64,000 bases of DNA, taken from positions 3,776,506 through 3,840,505 of the forward strand of contig OX638316.1 of assembly GCA_951812525.1 (NCBI GenBank), read 5' to 3'. Made by a program: the position numbers and the translations under genes. Positions 16,247-25,102 of this stretch are shown here, in pieces. The DNA comes from an uncultured Poribacteria bacterium (lineage in GTDB: Bacteria > Poribacteria > WGA-4E > WGA-3G). Position 1 is the stretch's first letter, and every line of letters starts with the position of its first letter. The notes under the pieces were generated by a model that saw only the letters and a program-made list of their open reading frames with translations, made no database searches and was not told the DNA's origin.

Positions 16247-16275
16247 TTTTGAAAAAACAGACGATGTGTTATACT
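16247..16275 (+). promoter_or_regulatory. Putative promoter of hisC
   Basis: A -10 box TATACT at 16270-16275 with TTTTGA 17 bases upstream as a weak -35 box. Transcription from it would start near 16282, downstream of the ATG at 16266. This supports the later hisC start at 16335. Confidence 0.45.
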
Positions 16276-16334
16276 ACATATTGTATTTAGACGAGTCAGG
16301 TAGACGTACTCGCAGGGAAAAAATAAAAAGCATT

Positions 16335-17417
16335 ATGCTCAAACCGAAACCCAGCATTGATACGATTCAACCCTATCAGGGTGGCAAACCGATTGAAGAG
16401 GTCCAGCGCGAGTTGGGCATCACCGATATAATCAAACTGGCATCCAACGAAAACCCGTTGGGTCCATCACCGTTAGCAGTGCAGGCGATCGCCGAGAGTG
16501 CAAGGCATGTACATCTCTATCCCGATAGCAATGCCTTCTACCTTAAAAGTGATCTCGCGCAACATCTGGGGATTTCCACTGAGCAACTGATTTTAGGCAA
16601 CGGCTCAAATGACGTACTACAACTTATCGCTGAGGCGTACATCACTCCTGATGATGAGGTTATCTATGCAGCCGGGGCATTCGTCGTCTATGGTCTTGTA
16701 ACGAAGTTGTGTAGTGCAACAGCTGTTGTTGTGCCGATGCAGAACGATACGCACGACCTCGCCGCTATGGCAGCAGCAATCACCGATAAAACGAAGGTGA
16801 TCTTCGTTGCCAACCCGAACAACCCTACAGGGACGATGGTCAGTGCTGATGAGACAGCTGCTTTCATGGAACAGGTCCCGGACGGTGTTCTTGTCGTTTT
16901 TGACGAGGCTTACTATGAATATGTGCTTCGTTCAGACTACCCGCAGACACTTCCGTATGTATTAGAAGGACGGGATTTTATCATTACTCGGACGTTTTCC
17001 AAAATCTACGGACTTGCTGGACTCCGCATCGGTTACGGTATTGCGCCACCTGCGTTGATTGAAACGCTGAATCGCGTCCGACAACCCTTCAATTGTAGTT
17101 TGGTAGGACAAGCAGCGGCGCGTGCAGCATTGAAGGATACTGCGCACGTAACAAAAAGCCAAGCGAGTAACACAGCCGGAAAAGTTTTCCTCTATGAAGC
17201 GTTTGACGACATGGGACTCCGTTATACCCAGACCGAAGGCAATTTCATTATGCTTCACCTCGAACAGTTAGGAGCAGACATTGCCGATGCCTTACTCCAA
17301 AAAGGGATTATCGTCCGGCCAATCGCCGAATACGGCTATCCAAATGCCGTCCGTGTAACCATCGGCACAGAAAAAGAAAACGAAAGAATTATCACTGCTT
17401 TAAAACACATTTTATGA
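16335..17417 (+). CDS. hisC: Histidinol-phosphate aminotransferase
   Basis: A 360-residue PLP-dependent class I/II aminotransferase, the normal length for HisC. It converts imidazole-acetol phosphate to histidinol phosphate in histidine synthesis. The N-terminus IQPYQGGKPIEEVQRELG, LASNENPLGPSP, NPNNPTG, and the PLP lysine in TRTFSKIYGLAGLRIGYG are all typical. The frame is open from an ATG at 16266, but that start lies before the predicted transcription start and its leader is unlike the family, so 16335 is chosen. ispG follows after 26 bases. hisD is elsewhere in the window on the other strand, so the his genes are dispersed. Confidence 0.92.
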   Translation: MLKPKPSIDTIQPYQGGKPIEEVQRELGITDIIKLASNENPLGPSPLAVQAIAESARHVHLYPDSNAFYLKSDLAQHLGISTEQLILGNGSNDVLQLIAEAYITPDDEVIYAAGAFVVYGLVTKLCSATAVVVPMQNDTHDLAAMAAAITDKTKVIFVANPNNPTGTMVSADETAAFMEQVPDGVLVVFDEAYYEYVLRSDYPQTLPYVLEGRDFIITRTFSKIYGLAGLRIGYGIAPPALIETLNRVRQPFNCSLVGQAAARAALKDTAHVTKSQASNTAGKVFLYEAFDDMGLRYTQTEGNFIMLHLEQLGADIADALLQKGIIVRPIAEYGYPNAVRVTIGTEKENERIITALKHIL

Positions 17418-17443
17418 TTCTAGGCTGATAGCCAATAGCCATT

Positions 17444-18568
17444 ATGAAACAACTCATACAAATCGACAACAGACGTCCTACACACAAAATCATGGTAGGG
17501 AACGTCCCCATCGGAGACGGCAATCCCATCTCCATCCAGACAATGACCACAACGCTAACCCGCGACGTAGATGCCACATTAGCACAGGTGGAACGATGTG
17601 CGGAAGCGGGGGCACAGATTGTTCGTGTTGCTGTCCCTGAAGAGCCAGATGCCAAGGCGCTCAGTGCGATTGTCCGACGCGCATCCGTGCCGATTGTCTC
17701 AGATATCCATTTCAATTACCGATATGCCCTCGCTGCGGTGGATGCGGGGGTCGCAAAAGTCCGTATCAATCCGGGGAACATCGGCAACGAAGAACGAATC
17801 TCTGAGGTGCTGTCTGCAGCAAAGGCAGCAAATATCCCGATTCGTATCGGTGTCAACGAGGGGTCACTCGAAAAAGATTTATTAGAGAAATACCCGTCAC
17901 CAACCGCTGAGGCGTTAGTGGAGAGTGCCATGCGACACATCAATATCTGTGAGGATCACGACTTCACAGACATCGCTATCTCCGTTAAGTCGAGCGACCC
18001 GCTTCGGATGATAGCAGCGAACCGTCAGCTTTCGGAGAAAGTCCCATACCCATTACATCTAGGCGTGACAGAAGCAGGAACGCCGCGTCGCGCACACGTC
18101 AAATCGACACTCGGCATCGGCACGCTGTTGCAAGACGGGATTGGAGATACTGTCCGCATCTCAATCACAGGCGACCCTGTTGAAGAGGTCTTGACAGCGA
18201 AAGAACTTCTGCGTGCGCTCGGTATGGCAGAGGATATGCTGGACGTTGTCTCTTGCCCCTTCTGTGGTCGTGGTGATCCCGCCGCCGATTACGAGAACAT
18301 CGTTACCGTTGCTGAGGAGCTTTTAGAGAAACACGGCATAAAGATTCCAGTGGCTGTGATGGGATGTGAAGTCAACGGTCCCGGTGAAACACGGAACGCT
18401 GAAGTGGGCATCCACTTGGGCGGTAAAGAACTCGCTGTTCTGAAGGTACGTGGCGAACGCGTGCGCACGTTCCGTGGAAAAGATGAAGTGAATCCAGCGT
18501 TTTTAGCCAACGCCTTATTAGAAGCCGCACAGCAATTGCAGGCGACTCAGAAGGATACATCTTCGTAG
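17444..18568 (+). CDS. ispG: 4-hydroxy-3-methylbut-2-enyl diphosphate synthase IspG (GcpE)
   Basis: A 374-residue Fe-S enzyme of the MEP isoprenoid pathway. It starts with RRPTHKIMVGNVPIGDGNP and SIQTMTTT. The [4Fe-4S] ligands are visible in SCPFCGRG and in MGCEVNGPGETRNAEVG. The length is that of the common bacterial single-form enzyme. The gene is followed after only 6 bases by the membrane glycosyltransferase gene, so isoprenoid supply and the lipid-linked glycan genes downstream are probably co-transcribed. Confidence 0.95.
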   Translation: MKQLIQIDNRRPTHKIMVGNVPIGDGNPISIQTMTTTLTRDVDATLAQVERCAEAGAQIVRVAVPEEPDAKALSAIVRRASVPIVSDIHFNYRYALAAVDAGVAKVRINPGNIGNEERISEVLSAAKAANIPIRIGVNEGSLEKDLLEKYPSPTAEALVESAMRHINICEDHDFTDIAISVKSSDPLRMIAANRQLSEKVPYPLHLGVTEAGTPRRAHVKSTLGIGTLLQDGIGDTVRISITGDPVEEVLTAKELLRALGMAEDMLDVVSCPFCGRGDPAADYENIVTVAEELLEKHGIKIPVAVMGCEVNGPGETRNAEVGIHLGGKELAVLKVRGERVRTFRGKDEVNPAFLANALLEAAQQLQATQKDTSS

Positions 18569-18574
18569 GAAAAA

Positions 18575-20092
18575 ATGGAAAACCATCGACAGAACGACCA
18601 GAAACCGTTTCGATTGATTCCAGTCCAGATCGGACTACTCGCGCTATTTTTCTTGGCATACCACTTCTTCCTGTTCTACATCATGCGCGAGACAGCTCTC
18701 AATCTCGGTGCAGTGCGGTTCAAAAGGCACATTGTCCCACTTTATGCCGAACCGAGTTTCGACCTGAGCCTGTGGATAATTCCTGCACTTCTGGTATGCG
18801 CCGGTTTTCTATATCTCTGCCACAAGTTCCTACTCTCAGGTATTTCTGCGAAACGCTTAATCTGGATAGCGTTTGTCTGTTTCTTCGCCATTAGTATCAG
18901 TGTTGCCCTAATTGATGGATACCGCGAATATGAAGAAGAAGGAGAAGCGAAACGGGTTTTAGCCCTCTTGGAACCGTATACACGGACTTCACTGGAATAC
19001 TACGGCGATGTACCGCGGGTTGATGAACTCGGACTTCGCACCTTTCTACGGGATTATAGCAAACCCGAACTGTTTGAAAAGCTCTCAGGACACGCACGCA
19101 CCCATCCGCCGGGTGGTGTGCTTTTTTTATGGCTTTTTAGCAAGATCATCGGTTACAATCTTGTATCGGCATCGTTGATTTCAATCCTTTTCACTGGGCT
19201 TACAGTCGTCCCACTCTATCGTCTCGGCGAACGCCTCTACGGTGAAAAAGTCGCTCGCTACTCGCTACTCCTGTTCCTTATCACCCCCAACTTCGTCATG
19301 TTCACTGGCACATCTATGGACGGTCCTTTCAGTGTCTTTCCAATCCTGAGTATCTATCTCTTTTATGAAGCACGAGCACGGGAAACCGAACCAGACCAGG
19401 TGTGGCACAACTTCCGTCCCTATAGCTTGCTAACAGGGCTTTCACTAGCACTCGGAATGTTCATGACCTATTCAACGGTAATTATTGGTGTATTTCTGTG
19501 TATTGTCCCACTACTGGAACGAAAAAAGTTTGTCCAGTATCTGAAGGTTTTGCTGTTTGCGGGAGTGGGATTTATCGGATTCTATCTACTGCTCTTCATA
19601 TTGACCGGATTTCGCCCAATTGAGGCACTCGTGGCATCTATTGAAAAGGATGAAATGGGAATGGGGACAGGTCATGAAAGCATCGGACGTTATCTCCACC
19701 TGAGTTTCGCCAACCTATTTGCCTTCCTCATCTGCGTAGGGCTTCCGATAACAACCCTTTGGCTCCGGCAGATCGCATCAACAATAACAGAATGGCGACG
19801 GGACGCACTCCCATCTGAACAGGGCACTTATGCCAGGCGTATTCCTTGGCTACTGCAACATGGTAAGTTGGATACCTTTGTCATCGGATTCCTGATAACC
19901 CTCCTCTTTTTCACATTCTCTACCCTGTTTACGATGGAAGTTGAGCGCATCTGGATCTTAATGGTGCCGTTTTTCGTGATTCCGGTTGCCAAACACCTTG
20001 AGGCGCGTCCAATATCTGATCTCTATTGGGTCGGTGGGGTACTCACTGTACAACTCATCGTTATGGAGGTTCTGCTCTACACCTATTGGTAG
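18575..20092 (+). CDS. Polytopic membrane glycosyltransferase (GT39/PMT-like)
   Basis: A 505-residue membrane protein with about ten hydrophobic segments, starting at residue 15 (LIPVQIGLLALFFLAYHFFL). It has the acidic luminal loop and HPPGGVLFLWLFSKIIG segment typical of GT-C enzymes of the PMT/ArnT type, and SMDGPFSVFPILSIYLFYEAR. Such proteins transfer sugars from polyprenyl-phosphate donors outside the membrane. It is the first of four closely spaced genes (next starts at 20119, 21238 and 22121) that look like a surface-glycan operon. The donor and acceptor are unknown. Confidence 0.75.
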   Translation: MENHRQNDQKPFRLIPVQIGLLALFFLAYHFFLFYIMRETALNLGAVRFKRHIVPLYAEPSFDLSLWIIPALLVCAGFLYLCHKFLLSGISAKRLIWIAFVCFFAISISVALIDGYREYEEEGEAKRVLALLEPYTRTSLEYYGDVPRVDELGLRTFLRDYSKPELFEKLSGHARTHPPGGVLFLWLFSKIIGYNLVSASLISILFTGLTVVPLYRLGERLYGEKVARYSLLLFLITPNFVMFTGTSMDGPFSVFPILSIYLFYEARARETEPDQVWHNFRPYSLLTGLSLALGMFMTYSTVIIGVFLCIVPLLERKKFVQYLKVLLFAGVGFIGFYLLLFILTGFRPIEALVASIEKDEMGMGTGHESIGRYLHLSFANLFAFLICVGLPITTLWLRQIASTITEWRRDALPSEQGTYARRIPWLLQHGKLDTFVIGFLITLLFFTFSTLFTMEVERIWILMVPFFVIPVAKHLEARPISDLYWVGGVLTVQLIVMEVLLYTYW

Positions 20093-20118
20093 CGTACACA
20101 CGCAGGTGATAGACCGAG

Positions 20119-21213
20119 ATGCGAATCCTTTATGTCATTGACTCTATGACGAAAGACGGTGCCGAGTCTCAACTGCTCAAAACAATTGATCGATTAGCAC
20201 CTGAGCAGTACGAGGTGTATGTCGTCCTAAGCCGTGCTGAAGGAGAACGTGTAACAGAACTTGCTGCGCTGCCCTGCGTCCGGGATGTCGCTACACTTAC
20301 AGGCGAAGGCAAACGTATGAAATTGTTAGAAAAAGCGTTTGCACTCGGTGGCATTATCAATTCAGTCAAACCGGACATTGTGCATAGTTGGTTGTGGTAT
20401 TCTAATTTTCTCTGTGGACTTTCCCGCAGATGTGGTCTCTGGCGCAAGATACCGTCTGTTGCCTCACAACGCGGCGATTACCATGCGAGATACGGCAAAT
20501 TTCGGCTCTGGCTCACAGAAAAATTTATCTATAATACAGCCGATGTACTCTTAACGAATTCAGCACAGATACAAAACCAACTCTCCCAGCGATACCCAGA
20601 TAAACAGATTTTTAGCATCCCAAATCTGTTAGAATTACCCACCGAAGAATGGCCTCAGCGAAACCGAGATGATACCCAAGAGAAAGTAATCGTAAGCGTA
20701 GGTCGCTTCGCTCCTGAAAAAGGACATCGCTATCTGATTGAAGCGTTGCGTTTCATTAAGCCAGAAGATATTGCATGGTCGTGTACATTTCTTGGAGAAG
20801 GGGAATTAGAGACAGAACTCGGCGCACTGGCAGAACGGCACGGGCTCTCTGAGCAGATTAAGTTCCCCGGTTTCTGTGAAGATGTCTTTTCTGTCCTCTT
20901 GACTGCGGATGTCTTTGTCCTCCCTTCACTGCACGAGAGTTCACCGAATGCCCTAATCGAAGCAATGGGTATTGGGTTGCCGTGCATTGCGTCAGACGTC
21001 GGTGGTATCTCCGATTTAATTGAGAATGGAGAGAACGGCGTTCGGGTTCCACCAGAAGATCCAGAAGAATTAGCCGCAGCACTATATTGGGTGTTGACGC
21101 AACCTAACTTTGCGAAGGAGTTGGGTAGGAACGCACGCGCAACGATTCAACAGAAGTTTGACAGCACAGAATCCATGCGGAAATTGGAAGATATTTATCA
21201 GCAGTTTTTGTAG
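20119..21213 (+). CDS. Glycosyltransferase family 4
   Basis: A 364-residue GT-B glycosyltransferase. N-terminal MRILYVIDSMTKDGAESQLL is the acceptor-side Rossmann start. The C-terminal half has VSVGRFAPEKGHRYLIEAL and the EX7E-type donor motif HESSPNALIEAMGIGLPCIA. No signal peptide is present, so it acts at the cytoplasmic face. It lies between the membrane glycosyltransferase and the polysaccharide deacetylase, supporting a role in a lipid-linked or exported glycan. The sugar specificity cannot be read from the sequence. Confidence 0.9.
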   Translation: MRILYVIDSMTKDGAESQLLKTIDRLAPEQYEVYVVLSRAEGERVTELAALPCVRDVATLTGEGKRMKLLEKAFALGGIINSVKPDIVHSWLWYSNFLCGLSRRCGLWRKIPSVASQRGDYHARYGKFRLWLTEKFIYNTADVLLTNSAQIQNQLSQRYPDKQIFSIPNLLELPTEEWPQRNRDDTQEKVIVSVGRFAPEKGHRYLIEALRFIKPEDIAWSCTFLGEGELETELGALAERHGLSEQIKFPGFCEDVFSVLLTADVFVLPSLHESSPNALIEAMGIGLPCIASDVGGISDLIENGENGVRVPPEDPEELAAALYWVLTQPNFAKELGRNARATIQQKFDSTESMRKLEDIYQQFL

Positions 21214-21237
21214 GAACAATTGGGAATAAGTTAATAG

Positions 21238-22131
21238 ATGCGTAATTTTCTTAAGAATCTGATAGCAACCTTCGTCTGTTTATCGGGTGTACCACTTCTC
21301 GTTCGGGAGTGGATCTGCAAAGACCGGGTTGCCATCCTCATGTATCACGATCCTAAACCGACGGCTTTCGCGAAACATATCGCTTACCTCTCGCGCCACT
21401 ATACGTTTATTTCACTGGATACACTGGTCTCAGCGATCCACCGAAAGGATTTCCCTCAGATCCCCCAGAAAAGTGTTGTGATTACAATTGACGATGGACA
21501 CGCCGGTAATTTTGAACTCTTACCGATTTTCAAACAGTACCATATTCGTCCGACACTCTACGTCTGCACACAAGTCGTCAACACACACCGCCATTTTTGG
21601 TTCAAGATAGATGGACAATCCAAGGCAAAGAAGGAGAGACTGAAAAGATTGTCGAACGCTGAACGGTTGGCGCACCTCAAAAGGACGGCTGAATTTGAAC
21701 CCGATAAGTCGTATCCAGACAGACAGGCACTCAACATAGCAGAAATGAAGCAGATGGCAGAGAGCGTTGACTTTCAACCGCATACCCGATTCCATCCGAT
21801 CCTGCCGCGCTGCACGGACGCAGAATGTGAGCGGGAGATTCTGGGGTGCAAATCGGATTTAGAAAGTCTTTTAGGCGTTGAATGTTTGCATTTCAGTTAT
21901 CCGAACGGCGACTATACCGAACGCGAGATTCAGATTATGAAAGCCGGTGGATTCCGTTCTGCTCGGACAGCAGAGATCGGATGGAACACCTTAGGCACGG
22001 AGCCGTATCGACTGAAGGCTATCCCAATCACCGATGATGCTGGACTCACGCGCTTCCGGGCAGAACTTACAACCATACCCCAACGGTTTAGCAGATGGGT
22101 GACATCTTTATTCCGGTCAGATGAAACATAA
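21238..22131 (+). CDS. Polysaccharide deacetylase (NodB-homology)
   Basis: A 297-residue carbohydrate esterase 4 protein. It has an N-terminal hydrophobic anchor, AILMYHD, the metal and catalytic aspartates in VVITIDDGHAGNF, the histidines in PHTRFHPIL, and FSYPNGDY. The family removes acetyl groups from N-acetylated sugars using a divalent metal. The gene overlaps the next (methyltransferase) by 11 bases, so the two are translationally coupled. It probably modifies the glycan built by the neighbouring transferases. Confidence 0.88.
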   Translation: MRNFLKNLIATFVCLSGVPLLVREWICKDRVAILMYHDPKPTAFAKHIAYLSRHYTFISLDTLVSAIHRKDFPQIPQKSVVITIDDGHAGNFELLPIFKQYHIRPTLYVCTQVVNTHRHFWFKIDGQSKAKKERLKRLSNAERLAHLKRTAEFEPDKSYPDRQALNIAEMKQMAESVDFQPHTRFHPILPRCTDAECEREILGCKSDLESLLGVECLHFSYPNGDYTEREIQIMKAGGFRSARTAEIGWNTLGTEPYRLKAIPITDDAGLTRFRAELTTIPQRFSRWVTSLFRSDET

Positions 22132-22816
22132 ATCGACAAAATGGCACGCTGCCTACATTCAGAACGCATATCGCGAATTGGAACGCGGGATAACGCGTAG
22201 GCAACTTGATACATTGCAAATTGATGCCACCGGCAAGAAAGTATTAGATGTCGGTTGTGGTCCTGGAAATCTGCTCGTGGCACTTGCTGCTGATGTTCCC
22301 GAACGCCTTATCGGTGTTGACATGGATGAGATTTTCTTACTATTTGGACGCTCCCAAATCGAAAAATTAAGTGAACAGTCATCCGAAGTTCCTGCCCTGA
22401 TGCGTGCTGCGCTTCCGACCTTACCGTTTGCCGACGAAACCTTTGACCTCGTAACCTGTTTCCTTGTTATGCCGCATGTGCCTGATGATAGAGTTGCTTT
22501 AGTTGAGCTTGCGCGCGTTCTCAAACCGGGTGGCACACTGGCTATCTCCGGTCACGGCTTTGGGTTTCCGCTCCGCTATCTCAAACGCTTCAGACTGAAA
22601 CCTCTCCAGATGTATCTGGCAACCCTAATCTATAGATGCACGGGAAAAAAATGGATCCGAAACACACTCCAAAACGACAAGAAGATGAGCGACATCTTAA
22701 ACAGTATCGGTGTAGTGTCAGAGATACGGCACTATAATAAGAGAGTTTTCGGGTGTGTCGCTACTTACTGGATTAAGGCGATTAAGAGAGAGACGACGCC
22801 TAATGCAATACAATAG
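22121..22816 (+). CDS. Class I SAM-dependent methyltransferase
   Basis: A 231-residue methyltransferase with motif I VLDVGCGPGNLLVAL, the acidic end of strand 2 in IGVDMDE, and LKPGGTLAISGHG. It is of the Methyltransf_11 type, often acting on small molecules or sugars and lipids. It overlaps the deacetylase gene by 11 bases at its start and the convergent uppP gene by 52 bases at its end. As the last gene of the glycan operon, it may cap or decorate the product; that is inference. Confidence 0.85.
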   Translation: MKHKSTKWHAAYIQNAYRELERGITRRQLDTLQIDATGKKVLDVGCGPGNLLVALAADVPERLIGVDMDEIFLLFGRSQIEKLSEQSSEVPALMRAALPTLPFADETFDLVTCFLVMPHVPDDRVALVELARVLKPGGTLAISGHGFGFPLRYLKRFRLKPLQMYLATLIYRCTGKKWIRNTLQNDKKMSDILNSIGVVSEIRHYNKRVFGCVATYWIKAIKRETTPNAIQ

Positions 22817-23604
22817 TAGGAAAAGAGAGAGAATTTGCCTCGGTTCAGCACGACCAACAGAAACCGCAACGCGATGTAACCGACAATAAACGAGGCGAGC
22901 ATTCCGCCACCGACGATATAGAGCGGTATCGTTGTGTCTCCGACATCTCGGACCTTCAGCGCAACCGCACCGAGTATGGCAGGAATAGAGAGTAGAAAGG
23001 AGTATTCCGCCGCCGTTTTTGCTGGAATCCCTAAAAATAGTGCTAACGAGATCGTTGTTCCTGAACGGGAGATACCCGGTGTAATAGCACAACCTTGGGC
23101 AATGCCGATGAGTGGCGCGTGCCACGTTTTCAGGTTTTGGGGGGCGTCCTCAAGAGTATCTACCTTCTCTCGACGGAACCGAGGAAGTTGTAGGATAGCA
23201 CCCGTGAGAATTAGCATAACGCTCACAAGGTGTACTTCCTCAAAAAAGGATTCGAGTTGGGTCTTGAAAACCACTGCAATAACGCCTGTCGGAATAGAAC
23301 CGAGGAGTATCAGCCAGATAAACCTGAGTTCAGGGCAGGCATTAAGCGTTGTACTTGGATGCCGCCACAATTGGGAATCTCCAAGGGCAGAGAGTCCACC
23401 GATCACCAATCGTCCTATTGCATCACGGTATGCGACCAACACTGCCGCTAATGTACCAACGTGAAGCATAACATCAAAAAAGACGAGAGGTTCCTTCAAG
23501 CCGAGGAATTGCTGGGCTAAGACGAGATGTCCGGAGCTGCTAACGGGTAGGAATTCGGTTAAACCTTGTAAAATACCAAGGAGGATTGCTTCAAGAAAAG
23601 TCAT
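22765..23604 (-). CDS. uppP: Undecaprenyl-diphosphatase UppP (BacA)
   Basis: A 279-residue polytopic membrane phosphatase. It recycles undecaprenyl diphosphate to the monophosphate carrier for peptidoglycan and other envelope glycans. The two signatures LQGLTEFLPVSSSGHLVLAQ and GISRSGTTISLALFLGI are intact, with the catalytic glutamate, histidine and arginine. It is convergent with the glycan operon and overlaps the methyltransferase gene by 52 bases tail to tail. Confidence 0.95.
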   Translation of the reverse strand: MTFLEAILLGILQGLTEFLPVSSSGHLVLAQQFLGLKEPLVFFDVMLHVGTLAAVLVAYRDAIGRLVIGGLSALGDSQLWRHPSTTLNACPELRFIWLILLGSIPTGVIAVVFKTQLESFFEEVHLVSVMLILTGAILQLPRFRREKVDTLEDAPQNLKTWHAPLIGIAQGCAITPGISRSGTTISLALFLGIPAKTAAEYSFLLSIPAILGAVALKVRDVGDTTIPLYIVGGGMLASFIVGYIALRFLLVVLNRGKFSLFSYYCIALGVVSLLIALIQ

Positions 23605-23680
23605 GGTGTCATTCTACCACTTAATCTTCTCACTCGCAAGCGCATTTTCCGATTCTGGCTTTCTTATATGAGGAAAAATT

Positions 23681-24079
23681 ATGCAATTAAAAATTTGCGC
23701 ACTCGGAATATTGTTCAAAAATACAAAAATACTACTCGGTAAAAGATCTAAGCACCGGCGTTCTTATCCCAACGTTTGGGACATAATCGGTGGACACTGT
23801 GAGACAGGTGAAACGCCTGAACAGACACTCATCAGGGAGTTACAAGAAGAAATCGGTGTTACACCTACTCTGTTTGAAAAGATTAAAACGCTCCTTGATC
23901 CCAATAACGGTGAAACTTACCACGTATTTGTGGTAACGGATTGGATAGGTGAACCAACGCGCCTACAGCCAGAGGAGCATTCACGAATCGGATGGTTTGC
24001 AATCGACGAAGCGTCAAAATTAGATCTTGCCTTACCAGAAGCGTACGCTAAGTTATTCACAAGCCTTGAGCGAAAATAA
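23681..24079 (+). CDS. Nudix hydrolase
   Basis: A 132-residue single-domain Nudix protein. The Nudix box GGHCETGETPEQTLIRELQE continuing EIG is complete (GX5EX7REUXEEXGU). It hydrolyses some nucleoside diphosphate derivative; the substrate is not evident. MutT-like 8-oxo-dGTP cleaning is one option. A GAGGAAAAATT sequence precedes the ATG. It is divergent from uppP. Confidence 0.88.
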   Translation: MQLKICALGILFKNTKILLGKRSKHRRSYPNVWDIIGGHCETGETPEQTLIRELQEEIGVTPTLFEKIKTLLDPNNGETYHVFVVTDWIGEPTRLQPEEHSRIGWFAIDEASKLDLALPEAYAKLFTSLERK

Positions 24080-24110
24080 ATTATATCCTGAACCGATATC
24101 GAATGTATGA

Positions 24111-24153
24111 ATAATCCTGCAAATCCTAAAATCCTGTGAATCCTGATTCAGAC
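24111..24153 (+). repeat. AAATCCTG / ATTCAGAC interspersed repeat, copy 4
   Basis: Four ATCCTG/ATCCTA words at 8-base steps, ending in TCCTGATTCAGAC. This is the longest copy in the window. It lies just upstream of the LamG gene promoter. Confidence 0.7.
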
Positions 24154-24207
24154 AGTTCCCAACCACCAACCGAAAATTGAATAGCGCTGTGGTTGATCAA
24201 TAATGCT

Positions 24208-24236
24208 TTGACACTGTTCCGATTTTGTGTTAAAAT
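24208..24236 (+). promoter_or_regulatory. Strong putative sigma70 promoter of LamG gene
   Basis: TTGACA (24208-24213), exactly 17 bases, TAAAAT (24231-24236). Transcription would start near 24243. GGAGAGG lies at 24253-24259 before the ATG at 24267. Confidence 0.7.
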
Positions 24237-24266
24237 TTTGTTAAAATGTTTTGGAGAGGTGTGGAA

Positions 24267-25043
24267 ATGCGTAAAAGTCTTATTTTGGTAGTTCTTACAG
24301 CGATCTGTGTGTTCGCTGTGAGTCTCTCTCATGCCTTTGAGGAAGAGGACATCCTCGTCTACTACTCATTTGACAAACTCAGTGGTAATACCGTTAAAGA
24401 TGATACCGGGAACGGCAACGATGCTGAATTGGTTGGAAAAGGTTCGCTTGTTGACGGAGCGTTCAATAAAGGAATACATCTGAACGGCGGGGTCGTCCAG
24501 ATGGAGCAGAATGATTTTATCGTTCCGATCGGTGAAAAGACTGAGATCACGATGGAAGCGTGGTTTTACTTGAATGAGCATGCTTCTTATGACGGGATTA
24601 TCTCCATAGAAGCCGCCGCTGGTGGGTGTTGTGAATTCCGTACTATGGTGAATCCTGGTTTCAACCCATTCTGGGATGCCGGACACCATGCCGACAAGAG
24701 CCTCGCAAATTACCAATTTGAATTGAAAGAGTGGTATCATTACGTTCTGGTTGCCGATGGAAAAGACGGCAAAATCTATGTCAACGGTGAATTTATCGGT
24801 GAGCAGCCGGAAAATTTCGATTGGCCCAAGTTCAAAGAGGCGGCAATCTACATCGGGGCGGGTGAAAATCCAAACCTCCACAAAGTAGAGGATGCTATTA
24901 TTGATGAGGTCATTATATACGCCGCAGTATTGACTGAAGATGAGATTAAGGCATCAATGGAACTGAGTCTACCGGTCGTGCTTGCCGTTGAAGCTGAAGA
25001 GAAATTAGCAGTGACGTGGGGAGAACTTAAAACCGATTTCTAA
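24267..25043 (+). CDS. Exported LamG/concanavalin-fold protein
   Basis: A 258-residue protein with a signal peptide (MRKSLILVVLTAICVFAVSL, cleavage near SHA). The mature part is one LamG (laminin G-like) jelly-roll: ILVYYSFDKLSGNTVKDDTG, TMEAWFYLNEHAS and DGKIYVNGEFIGE. LamG domains bind glycans or proteins at the cell surface. The ATG at 24267 is chosen because GGAGAGG precedes it and the upstream ATG at 24246 nearly coincides with the predicted transcription start. The C-terminal tail ends AVTWGELKTDF, a tail of the type seen on related secreted LamG proteins. The ligand is unknown. Confidence 0.82.
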   Translation: MRKSLILVVLTAICVFAVSLSHAFEEEDILVYYSFDKLSGNTVKDDTGNGNDAELVGKGSLVDGAFNKGIHLNGGVVQMEQNDFIVPIGEKTEITMEAWFYLNEHASYDGIISIEAAAGGCCEFRTMVNPGFNPFWDAGHHADKSLANYQFELKEWYHYVLVADGKDGKIYVNGEFIGEQPENFDWPKFKEAAIYIGAGENPNLHKVEDAIIDEVIIYAAVLTEDEIKASMELSLPVVLAVEAEEKLAVTWGELKTDF

Positions 25044-25052
25044 ATCAATTTA

Positions 25053-25080
25053 TAGGTGCGGTTCCTGTTCACCGCACCTA
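25053..25080 (+). terminator. Perfect inverted repeat after LamG gene
   Basis: TAGGTGCGGT, an 8-base loop and ACCGCACCTA form a perfect 10-bp stem 10 bases after the stop codon. No T-run follows. It could be a terminator or one of the intergenic palindromes of this genome. Confidence 0.5.
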
Positions 25081-25102
25081 CACTGATTCAGGAGAAGCAA
25101 TA

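Noticed and set aside
16266-16334. Longer hisC start at 16266
   Set aside because: The predicted transcription start lies downstream of this ATG, and the leader is not part of HisC.
25053-25080. Riboswitch or regulatory RNA before the small helical gene
   Set aside because: It is a simple perfect hairpin right after a stop codon, better explained as a terminator or repeat.
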